Positions 33,062-41,756 of a stretch of 53,137 bases of DNA are shown in pieces. The stretch's first letter is position 1. Every line of letters begins with the position of its first letter. A program made the translations under genes and the position numbers. The notes under the pieces were generated by a model that saw nothing but the letters and a program-made list of their open reading frames with translations, was not told where the DNA came from and did no database searches. The stretch is from Sulfurimonas sp. GTDB taxonomy: Bacteria > Campylobacterota > Campylobacteria > Campylobacterales > Sulfurimonadaceae. The stretch spans positions 1 to 53,137 of the forward strand of contig JAABQD010000018.1 of NCBI GenBank assembly GCA_011391635.1. Direction: 5' to 3'.

Positions 33062-35248
33062 TTAATCTTTAAACTTATTCCGAATGGTCAAAAATTTATC
33101 TAAATTTTTTAGAAAAATATCTACGAGACTTGGGTCGAAATGTTTACCTTTTTCCTCTTCAAAAAGTGTGATAATCTTCTCTAGTTCCCACGCTTTTTTA
33201 TAGACTCTATCGCTTCCAAGAGCATCAAAAACATCAGCGATAGCTGTGATTCTTCCAAAAATGTGAATTTCTTCACCTTTTAGAGCATTTGGATACCCCG
33301 AACCATCCCATTTTTCATGGTGTCTGTACGCTACGATGGCAGCAGCTTTTAATATAGGTCTTTTGGAATCTTTTAGGATGTTGTAGCCTATGAGTGCATG
33401 TTCTTTCATGATTTCAAATTCATCTTTTTCTAGTTTACCTGGTTTTTTCAAAATAGAGTCAGCAATACCAACTTTTCCAATATCGTGCATAGGCGAAGCA
33501 GCGTAGATTAAGTCCGCATTTTTTTTGCCAAGCCCACATAAAAGAGCCAAAACTCTTGAGTACTCTGCTACGCGTTTGACATGATATCCTGTCTCTTTTG
33601 AGCGAGTTTCTCCTACTTCACCTATTCTATGGATAACCTCTTTTTGTGTGTCTTCCATCTCTTGATGAAATGTTACTAAGTTTGTAACATCATGTCGTAT
33701 TGCAAGATATTCAACGACTTTTTCATTTTCATCCAGTATCGGAACTATGGTGCTATCGACAAAATAGGCAGTTCCATCTTTTGCTCTATTTTTAAATTGT
33801 CCATGCCAAGTTTTTGCAGACTTGATGGTTTTCCACATGCCCTTATAAATAGATTCGGGACTGGACGGATGCCTTACAATACTGTGTGTTTTACCAATAA
33901 GTTCCTCTTTAGAATAGCCTGAAATTGTAACAAACTGCTCATTTACATAGGTTATTATCCCTTTTGTATCGGTACGAGAGAGTATGTTACTCTCATCTAT
34001 AGCTTTTTGGTACTCTTGAGAGATTTTATAGGCTTCACTAAAATTTTTCTTTGAGATATCTAGGTTTGTTTCTAGCTCTTCTTTTATGTTTTCAAGGTCT
34101 GTAATATCTGTTCGTATTCCTATGTATTCACTCACACTTCCATCATAACTCACGATAGGATTGATAACTGTATTGACCCAGTAATGCCCACCATCTTTTT
34201 TTCTATTTTTTACTTTTCCAAACCATGGTTTTTTCTCTTGGAGTGTTTTCCACATCTCTTCAAATGCTAAGGACGGCATATCGGGATGACGGACTATATT
34301 GTGGCTTTTGCCCACTAGCTCCTCTTTTGTGTAGCCTGAGAGTTCACAAAATCTTTCATTAACAAAGGTAATAACTCCTCTTGAATCTGTTTTTGAAACG
34401 ATGCTACTTCTATCAACTGCATCTTTGTATTCATTAAAAAGTTGTTGTTTACATAAAATTTCTATATCTCTTTTGTTTAAGGCAATTGCTTGATCTACTT
34501 TGAGTACAAATTCTTCTACATTAAAAGGTTTTTTTATAAAATCAGAAGAGCCAAGTTTGAGAGTAGCTCGTACCATCTCAGGGTCATTGATACCTGAAAT
34601 GATGATAACAGGGATTTTATTATGCTCTCCATTTTTTAACTCTCTAAGCAAATCTAATCCATGTTTATCAGGTAGCTCCATATCAAGAATAATCATATTG
34701 ACATCAGAACTTTGAACTAAATCTAAGCCCTCTTGAGCATTCTCAGCACTTAAAACATTATAGTTTCTCACGGTTAAAATTTTTTCGATATGTCTGCGAA
34801 TGGGTTTGGAGTCATCAATTACTAAAACACTCATTGTGTCGTTTTGAGCGATGCCTTGGATAGTGTGATGGATAGATAGGATAGAAGTGTTAAAATGTTT
34901 ATCTTTGACGATGTAGTCTAAAACCCCGTTTTTAAAGAAATTTTCTCTCGATTGGACATCTGTCTCTGCTGTGAGAATGATGATTTTGGCTTTTGTGAGT
35001 CGCATCACATTAAATACAAGTTCATCGCCATAGGCATCTGGAAGGTTTAAATCAAGAACAACAAAATCATAAAGATTGTTTTCAAGTTTATAAGAAGCCC
35101 CAGCATAGTCAAAAGCTTGTTCACACAAATAACGAAGCTCACTGAGCGTTTTGTTGATAGCATTATTTATAAATTCAGAATCTTCAACAATCAGAATTTT
35201 GTACAGTTGAGTGCTTATGATATTTTTAACATTGAGGGATACAGACAT
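33062..35248 (-). CDS. REC - REC - PAS - PAS - HD-GYP response regulator
   Basis: The 728-residue protein has two receiver domains (about 15-130, ILIVEDSEF and VVLDLNLPD; about 138-255, VLVIDDSKP and IILDMELPD), both with the phospho-acceptor Asp, then two Aer-like PAS domains (about 275-390 and 415-535, each with RHPD and NRxKDG) and an HD-GYP domain (about 550-720, SPMHDIGK, HHEKWDGSGYP). It should be a c-di-GMP phosphodiesterase controlled by phosphorylation. No histidine kinase is adjacent. AGGAAGAAG precedes the ATG, and a (GTTAT)7 repeat starts 31 bases upstream, so expression may be phase-variable. Confidence 0.92.
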   Translation of the reverse strand: MSVSLNVKNIISTQLYKILIVEDSEFINNAINKTLSELRYLCEQAFDYAGASYKLENNLYDFVVLDLNLPDAYGDELVFNVMRLTKAKIIILTAETDVQSRENFFKNGVLDYIVKDKHFNTSILSIHHTIQGIAQNDTMSVLVIDDSKPIRRHIEKILTVRNYNVLSAENAQEGLDLVQSSDVNMIILDMELPDKHGLDLLRELKNGEHNKIPVIIISGINDPEMVRATLKLGSSDFIKKPFNVEEFVLKVDQAIALNKRDIEILCKQQLFNEYKDAVDRSSIVSKTDSRGVITFVNERFCELSGYTKEELVGKSHNIVRHPDMPSLAFEEMWKTLQEKKPWFGKVKNRKKDGGHYWVNTVINPIVSYDGSVSEYIGIRTDITDLENIKEELETNLDISKKNFSEAYKISQEYQKAIDESNILSRTDTKGIITYVNEQFVTISGYSKEELIGKTHSIVRHPSSPESIYKGMWKTIKSAKTWHGQFKNRAKDGTAYFVDSTIVPILDENEKVVEYLAIRHDVTNLVTFHQEMEDTQKEVIHRIGEVGETRSKETGYHVKRVAEYSRVLALLCGLGKKNADLIYAASPMHDIGKVGIADSILKKPGKLEKDEFEIMKEHALIGYNILKDSKRPILKAAAIVAYRHHEKWDGSGYPNALKGEEIHIFGRITAIADVFDALGSDRVYKKAWELEKIITLFEEEKGKHFDPSLVDIFLKNLDKFLTIRNKFKD

Positions 35249-35278
35249 GGATGCTTCTTCCTAAAATAAAATATTAAT

Positions 35279-35315
35279 ATGTTATGTTATGTTATGTTAT
35301 GTTATGTTATGTTAT
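35279..35315. repeat. Pentanucleotide tandem repeat (GTTAT)7
   Basis: GTTAT is repeated seven times without error from 35281 to 35315, with two more matching bases before it. On the minus strand it reads (ATAAC)7 and lies 31-67 bases upstream of the ATG of the REC-REC-PAS-PAS-HD-GYP gene, just above an AT-rich -10-like stretch. Slipped-strand changes of 5 bp would alter promoter spacing. Confidence 0.95.
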
Positions 35316-35374
35316 TGTAACAAATTTAGCCTTGATTCTAGCATAAAAAATATGTTATTTTGTTGATATAAGTC

Positions 35375-35410
35375 ATATTGTAATTCCACATACCAAGAGG
35401 ATTACAATAT
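35375..35410. repeat. 10-bp inverted repeat enclosing a degenerate copy of the dispersed word
   Basis: ATATTGTAAT (35375-35384) and ATTACAATAT (35401-35410) are perfect complements with a 16-base loop that contains CCACATACCAAG, one base off the dispersed word. It lies in the 243-base gap between divergent genes. It could be an operator or a transcript hairpin. Confidence 0.6.
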
Positions 35411-35491
35411 TTAAAATTTTAATCTCTCTCTTAAGCAGAGTATTAGTCATATTTTCATAACCTACATAAAATTTAAAATAAAGAATTCCAC

Positions 35492-37426
35492 ATGCCAAAC
35501 AGATTAGAAAAAGAAGATTCACCTTACCTGCAACAACACAAAAATAATCCTGTGGATTGGTATCCTTGGGGTGAAGAGGCGTTTGCTAAAGCCAAAAATG
35601 AGAACAAAGCTATTTTTATAAGTATCGGTTACAGCTCCTGCCATTGGTGTCATGTGATGGAAGAGAAAGTTTTTGAAAATGAGGAGTGTGCGGATATTTT
35701 GAATGCAGATTTTGTCTGTATCAAGGTGGATCGTGAAGAGCGTCCCGACATCGACAAACATTATCAAGAAGTTCATCAGTTGCTCAATCGCCGCTCTGGC
35801 GGTTGGCCGACTTCTATATTTTGTACACCGCAGAACAAGCCATTTTTTGCTGGAACTTACATTCCGCCTGAGTCAAAAGAGGGGAGTGTGCAAGGGATGG
35901 GTTTTAAAGATTTGACAAGACTCATTGCTGAAAAAGTGGGCGAAAATGACCCGAAACTATTTGAAAATGCAGATGAAATAGAGAGATTTTTAAACCACAA
36001 AGAGCATCCAAAAGAGGCGACAGTTCTCAAAGAAGATATCGTAAAAAACTTTATGCTTCAAGCAAAAAACAACTATGACACAAAAGATGGCGGTTTTTCT
36101 CTCGCACCAAAATTTCCACATGCCAATACTCTCAATGCACTTCTTAGTATAGATAAACTTTATGATGACAAATCTGCAAAAGCGATGGTTATTCATACTT
36201 TGGAGTCGATGAAAAAAGGTGGAATGTACGACCTAGTCGATGGCGGATTTTGTCGCTACTCGGTCGATAGCATGTGGAGGGTTCCCCATTTTGAGAAGAT
36301 GCTTTATGATAATGCCCTGTTATGTGAGGTTTATATACAAGCGTACCTAACTTACAAAGAGGTGCAATTTTTAGAAACTGCTAAAGAGATAGCGGACTTT
36401 TGGTACAACTTTATGAGTGAAGATGACCTTTTTTATTCGGCAAGTGATGCTGATAGCGAGGGCGAAGAGGGGAGTTATTTTGTTTATAGTTATAGTGAAG
36501 TCAATCGTGCTTTGCTAGAGAGTGGATATGAAGATGCAAAAGCGATGATGCAGGAGATGGATGTGACACTTGGAGGCAACTTCGAGGGTAAAAATATCAT
36601 CCGTTTTGAGAGTGGGCTAAAACCAACATGGTTTGAAGATGTCAAAATGGTTCTTCAAAATATCAGAAAAAAACGAGAGTATCCTTTTATCGACAAAAAA
36701 ATCCAAACTTCATGGTCGTCGATGATGATAAAATCGCTTTTTATGCTTGGTGCGATTGATGATAAATATAATCAAAGAGCTGTCAAAAATCTTGAAGCTC
36801 TCTTAGAAAATATGCATATCAATGGCGTTTTGTACCACACAACGCTCATCCATAAAAGCCCAAAAGTGGAAGCTTTTTTGGAGGATTTTGCTTTTTTGAT
36901 ACAGGCACTTCTCTATGCCTATAAACAGACACAAAACGAACTCTATCTCATCGATGCACAGCGATTTGCAAATAGAGCTTTGGAACTTTTTTATAACAAA
37001 GGCGAATGGAATTTCAGTATAGGCGAGTTTGTCACAAAAGCTGAGACAACAGATAACACTTACACAAGTTCTGTAAGTGTGATGATAGAAAATCTTATCT
37101 CACTCACGACACTCCTAGAGGATGATAAATATGCCCATTTTGCTTTTAAAACTATGGAGTACAACTCCTATGAACTAGGACGCAAACCAATCTATTTTCC
37201 TTGTATGCTCACACAAATGCTTCGTTACCTCAAGGGCGATAGAGTGATAAAATCCAATGAAGAAAACTTCAAAATGAACTCCTATGAGTTAGCAGGTTTG
37301 GAGTACCCTTTTGTTCTGTATAAGCTCAGTGCAGAAGATTCATTTATGCTCTGTGGCGAAAAAAGCTGTTTTGCAAATACAAAAGATATAACTGAGTTAA
37401 ATGAGTTGATTAAAAACTCTTTTTAG
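35492..37426 (+). CDS. Thioredoxin domain / DUF255 protein (YyaL, SPATA20 family)
   Basis: A 644-residue protein, usual length for the family. The N-terminal thioredoxin-like domain holds [35 protein letters not shown] (CHWC site near residues 50-53), [12 protein letters not shown] and FFAGTYIPP. The rest is an alpha-alpha barrel of the N-acylglucosamine-2-epimerase type, with GGFCRYSVD and [11 protein letters not shown]. No signal peptide, so cytosolic. Function of the family is not settled. The start ATG lies inside a copy of the dispersed word (35488-35496), and another copy is at 36116. Confidence 0.9.
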   Translation: MPNRLEKEDSPYLQQHKNNPVDWYPWGEEAFAKAKNENKAIFISIGYSSCHWCHVMEEKVFENEECADILNADFVCIKVDREERPDIDKHYQEVHQLLNRRSGGWPTSIFCTPQNKPFFAGTYIPPESKEGSVQGMGFKDLTRLIAEKVGENDPKLFENADEIERFLNHKEHPKEATVLKEDIVKNFMLQAKNNYDTKDGGFSLAPKFPHANTLNALLSIDKLYDDKSAKAMVIHTLESMKKGGMYDLVDGGFCRYSVDSMWRVPHFEKMLYDNALLCEVYIQAYLTYKEVQFLETAKEIADFWYNFMSEDDLFYSASDADSEGEEGSYFVYSYSEVNRALLESGYEDAKAMMQEMDVTLGGNFEGKNIIRFESGLKPTWFEDVKMVLQNIRKKREYPFIDKKIQTSWSSMMIKSLFMLGAIDDKYNQRAVKNLEALLENMHINGVLYHTTLIHKSPKVEAFLEDFAFLIQALLYAYKQTQNELYLIDAQRFANRALELFYNKGEWNFSIGEFVTKAETTDNTYTSSVSVMIENLISLTTLLEDDKYAHFAFKTMEYNSYELGRKPIYFPCMLTQMLRYLKGDRVIKSNEENFKMNSYELAGLEYPFVLYKLSAEDSFMLCGEKSCFANTKDITELNELIKNSF

Positions 37427-37437
37427 ATGATGTTATA

Positions 37438-37465
37438 CACTCAAACAAATGTGTTCGTTTGAGTG
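37438..37465. terminator. Hairpin between convergent genes
   Basis: CACTCAAAC (37438-37446) pairs perfectly with GTTTGAGTG (37457-37465) around a 10-base loop. No T tract follows on either side, so terminator function is likely only from position, between the YyaL-type gene and the toxin gene. Confidence 0.5.
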
Positions 37466-37481
37466 GCAGTTGCATATCAAA

Positions 37482-37814
37482 TTATAAAAGTTCATTCGTA
37501 TTAAGCAACTCTAAAATTGTCTCATCACTTAAATTCTCTAAATCACTTTTAGAAAATATGGACATCAAATAAATCACTCCATTTGTATGAAGATAGTAAT
37601 AAATTACTCTAAATCCACCACTTTTGCCTGTTGGTACTGATGAGTTTGCAACTCTTAATTTATAGCAATTATTTCCCAAAGGGATACCAATTTGTGGATT
37701 GTTTAGGAGAACATTTTGAAGAATTTTTAAATCATCACCTAATTTTTTATATTTTTTTGCAAGTTTTTTGACCTCTTTGACAAAGTTATCCAGTGGCTTA
37801 ATGGTTAAGTTCAT
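37482..37814 (-). CDS. RelE/ParE-family toxin
   Basis: I choose the ATG at 37814, giving 110 residues; an in-frame ATG at 37826 adds four. The pattern fits RelE/ParE: a helical N-terminus with FVKEVKKLAKKYKKL, PLGNNCYKLRVANSS, and a strand with GGFRVIYYYLHTNGVIYLMSIFSKS, where the Arg and Tyr residues sit at the places of the RelE active site. In this family the toxin is usually an mRNA interferase on ribosomes. The gene overlaps the end of the antitoxin gene by 17 bases, the normal antitoxin-first order. Confidence 0.8.
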   Translation of the reverse strand: MNLTIKPLDNFVKEVKKLAKKYKKLGDDLKILQNVLLNNPQIGIPLGNNCYKLRVANSSVPTGKSGGFRVIYYYLHTNGVIYLMSIFSKSDLENLSDETILELLNTNELL

Positions 37815-38067
37815 CAATAAGTCCATCTAAATTTTGAAGCTTTGAATCATCTGTTTGCAGTATATTTTTAAGCTCTTTACAAGAAACATCAAAACTATCA
37901 TACAATTTTTTTGTTTTTTGTTCTGTGATAAAGGCTTTGATAGATTCTGTAATGATTTCACTACGATTGAGTGCATATTCTTTAGTAAACTCATCTATCT
38001 CATCAATTAAATATTTTGGCAGTCTAAGACCAACTTGTTGCTTTTGTAAATTTTCAAGTGTTATCAT
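37798..38067 (-). CDS. Ribbon-helix-helix antitoxin
   Basis: An 89-residue protein whose N-terminal half shows the ribbon-helix-helix pattern (QVGLRLPKYLIDEIDEF, then NRSEIITESIKAFI), a DNA-binding domain that normally represses its own promoter. The acidic C-terminal half would bind and block the toxin. A TATAAT-like box in AT-rich DNA upstream (about 38085-38105) is a likely promoter and operator region. Confidence 0.82.
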   Translation of the reverse strand: MITLENLQKQQVGLRLPKYLIDEIDEFTKEYALNRSEIITESIKAFITEQKTKKLYDSFDVSCKELKNILQTDDSKLQNLDGLIDELNH

Positions 38068-38239
38068 TGTTAAGCCTTCTTATATAATATAGTTTTACAT
38101 TATTATACCAGATGATTTTTGTTCTTTTACTTTAAATTTTTACGATTTATCTAACGAAAAACAAATTTTTTGAGACTTTTAAAATAAAAATATAGAATAT
38201 CAGTTATAATGAAAAAATTGTAATACATTGGAGCCAATC

Positions 38240-39196
38240 ATGGGACACAAAAGAGATATGCTTGATAATGAACTCAAAGAGAATACTACTCTCGAAGAGA
38301 TTATTCATCCTGATAGAAGAGTAGATAAAAAAAAGCAAGAGAAAGAGTTTGAAAAGCGAAACAAAAAAGGCGGACCAAAAAGGGTCGCTGTTTGGGTCAA
38401 AGAGAGCGTTGTTGAGTATGAAAACGAGCTAAAAAAACTTCAAATCGATTTGCTCAAGATGCAAAATTATGTCAAAGAGACAGGGCAAAAAATCTTGATG
38501 ATTTTTGAAGGTCGTGATGCCGCTGGAAAAGGCGGTACGATAAAAAGAATCAACGAACACCTTAATCCGCGTGGTGCAAGAGTTGTCGCACTTGATAAGC
38601 CGAGTGATGTGGAAAAAACACAGTGGTATTTTCAAAGATATTCGCACCATTTACCTTCAGCGGGGGAGATAGTCCTTTTTGACAGAAGCTGGTACAACCG
38701 TGGTGGTGTTGAGCCTGTTATGGGATTTTGTACACAAGAGCAACATAAAGAGTTTTTGCATGATGTGCCAGAGTTTGAAAAAATGCTTATAAATTCAGGC
38801 ATACAAATCTTCAAATTTTATTTTTCGGTTTCCAAAGAGGAGCAGGAAAAAAGATTCAAATCAAGAAGAGAAGACCCCTTAGCTCAATACAAACTCTCGC
38901 CTGTTGATGAGCTTTCACAAGGACTTTGGGATAAGTATACTATCGCAAAATACTCTATGCTTTTAGCGTCGCACACAGACCATGCCCCTTGGGTCATTAT
39001 TCGTTCAGATGATAAGAAAAAGGCGAGAATCAACTGTATCAAACATATTCTCAACCACATGGAGTATCCTGATAAAATGAAAAAAGAGCATCTCAAAGCT
39101 GATGATGCAATCCGCATCAATGCAAGTGATGAGATACGCATTATGGAATCGGAAATGTCGCTTAGAAGAGATTCGAGTAAAAAAGGTAAAGAGTAG
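38240..39196 (+). CDS. ppk2: Polyphosphate kinase 2
   Basis: The ATG at 38240 is preceded by GGAG at spacing 8 and gives 318 residues; a TTG at 38228 is the longer alternative. PPK2 motifs are clear: Walker A in FEGRDAAGKGGTIKRI near 92, the lid region with LNPRGARVVALDKPS, Walker B in VLFDRSWYNRGGVEPVMGF near 153-171, and YKLSPVDELS. PPK2 enzymes transfer phosphate between polyphosphate and nucleotides. The highly charged N-terminal 55 residues precede the kinase core. The copy of the dispersed word at 39207 lies just after the stop. Confidence 0.93.
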   Translation: MGHKRDMLDNELKENTTLEEIIHPDRRVDKKKQEKEFEKRNKKGGPKRVAVWVKESVVEYENELKKLQIDLLKMQNYVKETGQKILMIFEGRDAAGKGGTIKRINEHLNPRGARVVALDKPSDVEKTQWYFQRYSHHLPSAGEIVLFDRSWYNRGGVEPVMGFCTQEQHKEFLHDVPEFEKMLINSGIQIFKFYFSVSKEEQEKRFKSRREDPLAQYKLSPVDELSQGLWDKYTIAKYSMLLASHTDHAPWVIIRSDDKKKARINCIKHILNHMEYPDKMKKEHLKADDAIRINASDEIRIMESEMSLRRDSSKKGKE

Positions 39197-39260
39197 CGTC
39201 ACACTTGGCATGTGGAAAATCTTTGGCTATAATTTTCTCTTTTCAAACAAAGGGGATTTT

Positions 39261-39965
39261 ATGCTAAAGGCACTCGGCAAGTATATCTTTATGATAGAGC
39301 TTGGATATAAATATATTAACATTTTTAAAAAGACATTTTACCATCCATTTATCTCACAAATTCCAGCATACACACAACTCTCACATGACAGACAAGCATA
39401 CTCTAATAAAGTTTTAGATTTTTTAAATATCGAAGTAAAAGTCATCGGTACAATTCCAAAAGAGGACAAAATCCTCTATGCTATCAATCATCGCTCTTTG
39501 CTCGATATCATTGTAATGGAACATATTTTTTCCAAGCATCATAAAGTAGGTGCATGGATAGCAAAAGAGGAGCTTTTCAACGCTTTTTATGGAGATTTTT
39601 TCAAATTTAGCGGATGTATCAGTGTCGATTTAGAAGAGGGAAAAGGCTTTTTGAGCTTTTTTAAAAAAATCAAAGCGACACTTGCAAAAATTGATACTTT
39701 TAATATCTACATTTTCCCCGAGGGAGAGCGATACGACGGCGTAGGACTTGGCAAATTTCAAAATGGTGCAGCCAAAATCGCAAAAGCAAATCATCTTGAT
39801 ATCATCCCCGTTTTTATCGCTGAACCTTTGGAAGTTGTTTTTAAAAATGCACCTTATGAGATGAAAAAAGTGGTGCATGTGCATGTGGGCGAAAAAATTA
39901 GTTCAGAGAGATTGGAAGAAGAGTACATAGAGTTTATGAATAGAGCAAAAGAGGCAAACAAATGA
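39261..39965 (+). CDS. plsC: 1-acyl-sn-glycerol-3-phosphate acyltransferase
   Basis: The start is ATG 39261 with AAGGGG in front; earlier in-frame codons overlap ppk2 and are unlikely. The 234-residue protein has the acyltransferase motifs NHRSLLD (HX4D, near 83-89), GCISVDLEEG, FPEGERYDG and IPVFIAEPLE, in the usual order for PlsC. It adds the second acyl chain to lysophosphatidic acid at the inner membrane. The stop overlaps the pdxJ start by 4 bases. Confidence 0.88.
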   Translation: MLKALGKYIFMIELGYKYINIFKKTFYHPFISQIPAYTQLSHDRQAYSNKVLDFLNIEVKVIGTIPKEDKILYAINHRSLLDIIVMEHIFSKHHKVGAWIAKEELFNAFYGDFFKFSGCISVDLEEGKGFLSFFKKIKATLAKIDTFNIYIFPEGERYDGVGLGKFQNGAAKIAKANHLDIIPVFIAEPLEVVFKNAPYEMKKVVHVHVGEKISSERLEEEYIEFMNRAKEANK

Positions 39966-40753
39966 GTAAAATGAAACTAGGTGTAAACATCGATCATGTA
40001 GCGGTTTTAAGAGAGGCTAGACGCGTAAATGACCCAGAAATTTTACAAGCTCTTTTTGTGGTATGTGCAAATGGAGCAGACCAAATTACTATTCACTTAA
40101 GAGAAGACAGACGACACATTCAAGATGTAGATGCGAAAAATATTATCCAAAACTCAAGTGTGCCTGTAAATTTGGAGTGTTCGATAAACAGAAATATTTT
40201 AGATATTGTTTGTAATCTGCGTCCGCACCGTGCGACATTAGTTCCTGAAAAAAGAGAGGAAGTAACGACGGAGGGTGGATTGGATGTTTTTGGGTACGAA
40301 GAGGAGATTCGTTATGCGATAGAGCAGTTGCATGACTCCATCATCCCCGTTTCTCTTTTTGTGGATCCGACACTTCTGGCGATGGAAAAATCTCGTGAAT
40401 TGGGTGCTGAAATGGTGGAGCTTCACACGGGAACTTTTGCAAATCTTTTTGCGATGCTCAACTCTTCACTTCCTTACTCAAATCATTCGGTGAAAGAGCT
40501 GGAACTTCCACGCTATATACTCTCAGAGCGACTTGAAAAAGCACTCGAAGATATCAAGCACTCTGCAATTCATGCCAAAAAAATCGGGCTAGAAGTCGCA
40601 GCTGGACATGGTCTCAATTATCATAATGTGCATGAGATGATGAAAATAGAAGAGATTATAGAGCTTAACATCGGGCAGAGCATCATTGCTCGAAGTGTTT
40701 TTAGCGGTTTGGCGGATGCAGTTAAAGAGATGAAACGCCTCACTTCGCGATGA
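39962..40753 (+). CDS. pdxJ: Pyridoxine 5'-phosphate synthase
   Basis: The 263-residue protein matches PdxJ across its length: LGVNIDHVAVLREARR at the N-terminus, GADQITIHLREDRRHIQD, the catalytic Glu in VNLECSI, PHRATLVPEKREEVTTEGGLD (given here in part), VELHTGTFA, and AAGHGLNYHNV. It condenses 1-deoxyxylulose 5-phosphate with 3-amino-2-oxopropyl phosphate, the last ring-forming step of vitamin B6 synthesis. It overlaps pdxA by 4 bases, whose product supplies one substrate. Confidence 0.95.
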   Translation: MSKMKLGVNIDHVAVLREARRVNDPEILQALFVVCANGADQITIHLREDRRHIQDVDAKNIIQNSSVPVNLECSINRNILDIVCNLRPHRATLVPEKREEVTTEGGLDVFGYEEEIRYAIEQLHDSIIPVSLFVDPTLLAMEKSRELGAEMVELHTGTFANLFAMLNSSLPYSNHSVKELELPRYILSERLEKALEDIKHSAIHAKKIGLEVAAGHGLNYHNVHEMMKIEEIIELNIGQSIIARSVFSGLADAVKEMKRLTSR

Positions 40754-41664
40754 AACTAACTATCGCAATAAGTGTCGGCGACCTCAATGGTGTCGGCATA
40801 GAGATAGCTCTCAAAGCCCATACAGAGGTCTCAAAACTCTGTAATCCAATCTACTGTATCAATTCTCACATGTTAGAGCAATCCGCAAAACTTCTTGGTG
40901 TTACAATTCCAAAAGATTTTCATATCTGGCATGTGGAAGGCGAATTTGAAATCAGAGCTGGAGTCGTAGATTCGGCATGTGGAAACTATTCGTACGACTC
41001 TTTTATGAGTGCGATAAAGCTATGTGAAACAAAAGAGGCAGATGCTGTTGTGACGATGCCCATCCATAAGGAAGCATGGAAACTAGCAGGACTTCACTAT
41101 GTCGGGCATACCGATTTGCTTCGAGAGCATTTCAAAAAAGATGCCATTATGATGCTTGGATGTGAGAAGATGTTTGTCGCACTTTTTACCGAACATGTAC
41201 CACTCAAAGATGTGGCAGGACTTGTGCAGTACAAAAAATTAAAGCAGTTTTTTTTAGATTTGCATGCCTCGCTTAGAAATGAGAGAGTAGCTGTTTTAGG
41301 ACTCAATCCACATGCCGGAGATAACGGAGTGTTAGGAGATGAAGAACTTAGAATCACCAAGGCAATTAAAAGTGCAAACAAAAAAATTGGTTTCGAGCAG
41401 TTTGTCGGACCAATAGTCCCAGATATCGCTTTTACTCCACACTTTCGCTCAAATTTTCATTACTTCGTTGCAATGTACCACGACCAAGGTTTAGCACCGC
41501 TCAAGGCTCTCTATTTTGATGAGAGTGTCAATATTTCGCTGAACTTACCAATCATCCGAACTTCAGTAGATCACGGAACAGCTTTTGATATAGCCTACAA
41601 AGGCGAAGCAAAAACGCTGAGTTATATCAATGCTATTAAGAGTGCAATCGGGTTTATAAAGTAA
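40750..41664 (+). CDS. pdxA: 4-hydroxythreonine-4-phosphate dehydrogenase
   Basis: The 304-residue protein shows PdxA motifs: ISVGDLNGVGIEIALK at the N-terminus, VTMPIHKEAWKLAG near 98, GHTDLLREHF with a metal His, LGLNPHAGDNGVLGDEE with a second metal His, and MYHDQGLAPLKAL with the third. It oxidises 4-phosphohydroxy-threonine with NAD. Three copies of the dispersed word occur (40928, 40974, 41308); two are only 46 bases apart. The 41308 copy encodes Pro-His-Ala at a conserved metal site, so the word fits an existing motif. Confidence 0.95.
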   Translation: MKLTIAISVGDLNGVGIEIALKAHTEVSKLCNPIYCINSHMLEQSAKLLGVTIPKDFHIWHVEGEFEIRAGVVDSACGNYSYDSFMSAIKLCETKEADAVVTMPIHKEAWKLAGLHYVGHTDLLREHFKKDAIMMLGCEKMFVALFTEHVPLKDVAGLVQYKKLKQFFLDLHASLRNERVAVLGLNPHAGDNGVLGDEELRITKAIKSANKKIGFEQFVGPIVPDIAFTPHFRSNFHYFVAMYHDQGLAPLKALYFDESVNISLNLPIIRTSVDHGTAFDIAYKGEAKTLSYINAIKSAIGFIK

Positions 41665-41703
41665 CAATTACTACATCTTCAATGAACTCTTTAGAAATTA
41701 GAG

Positions 41704-41756
41704 TATAGTGTTCAATAAACACTGGCGTAGAGTGTCATGGGGGGGGGGAGGAAATA
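41704..41756 (+). promoter_or_regulatory. tamA leader: TATAGT box, small hairpin, G10 tract and RBS
   Basis: TATAGT at 41704-41709 could be a -10 box. AGTGTT (41707-41712) pairs with AACACT (41718-41723). A run of ten G at 41739-41748 begins with the G of an ATG and ends in GGAGGA, the Shine-Dalgarno for the GTG at 41757. At ten G the ATG frame stops after six codons (TAG at 41755); with eleven G it would run into the tamA frame. The tract is thus placed to modulate translation. Confidence 0.7.

Noticed and set aside
35279..35315. (GTTAT)7 as a CRISPR or iteron array
   Set aside because: There are no spacers, and the unit is only 5 bases long and contiguous, so it is a simple-sequence repeat.
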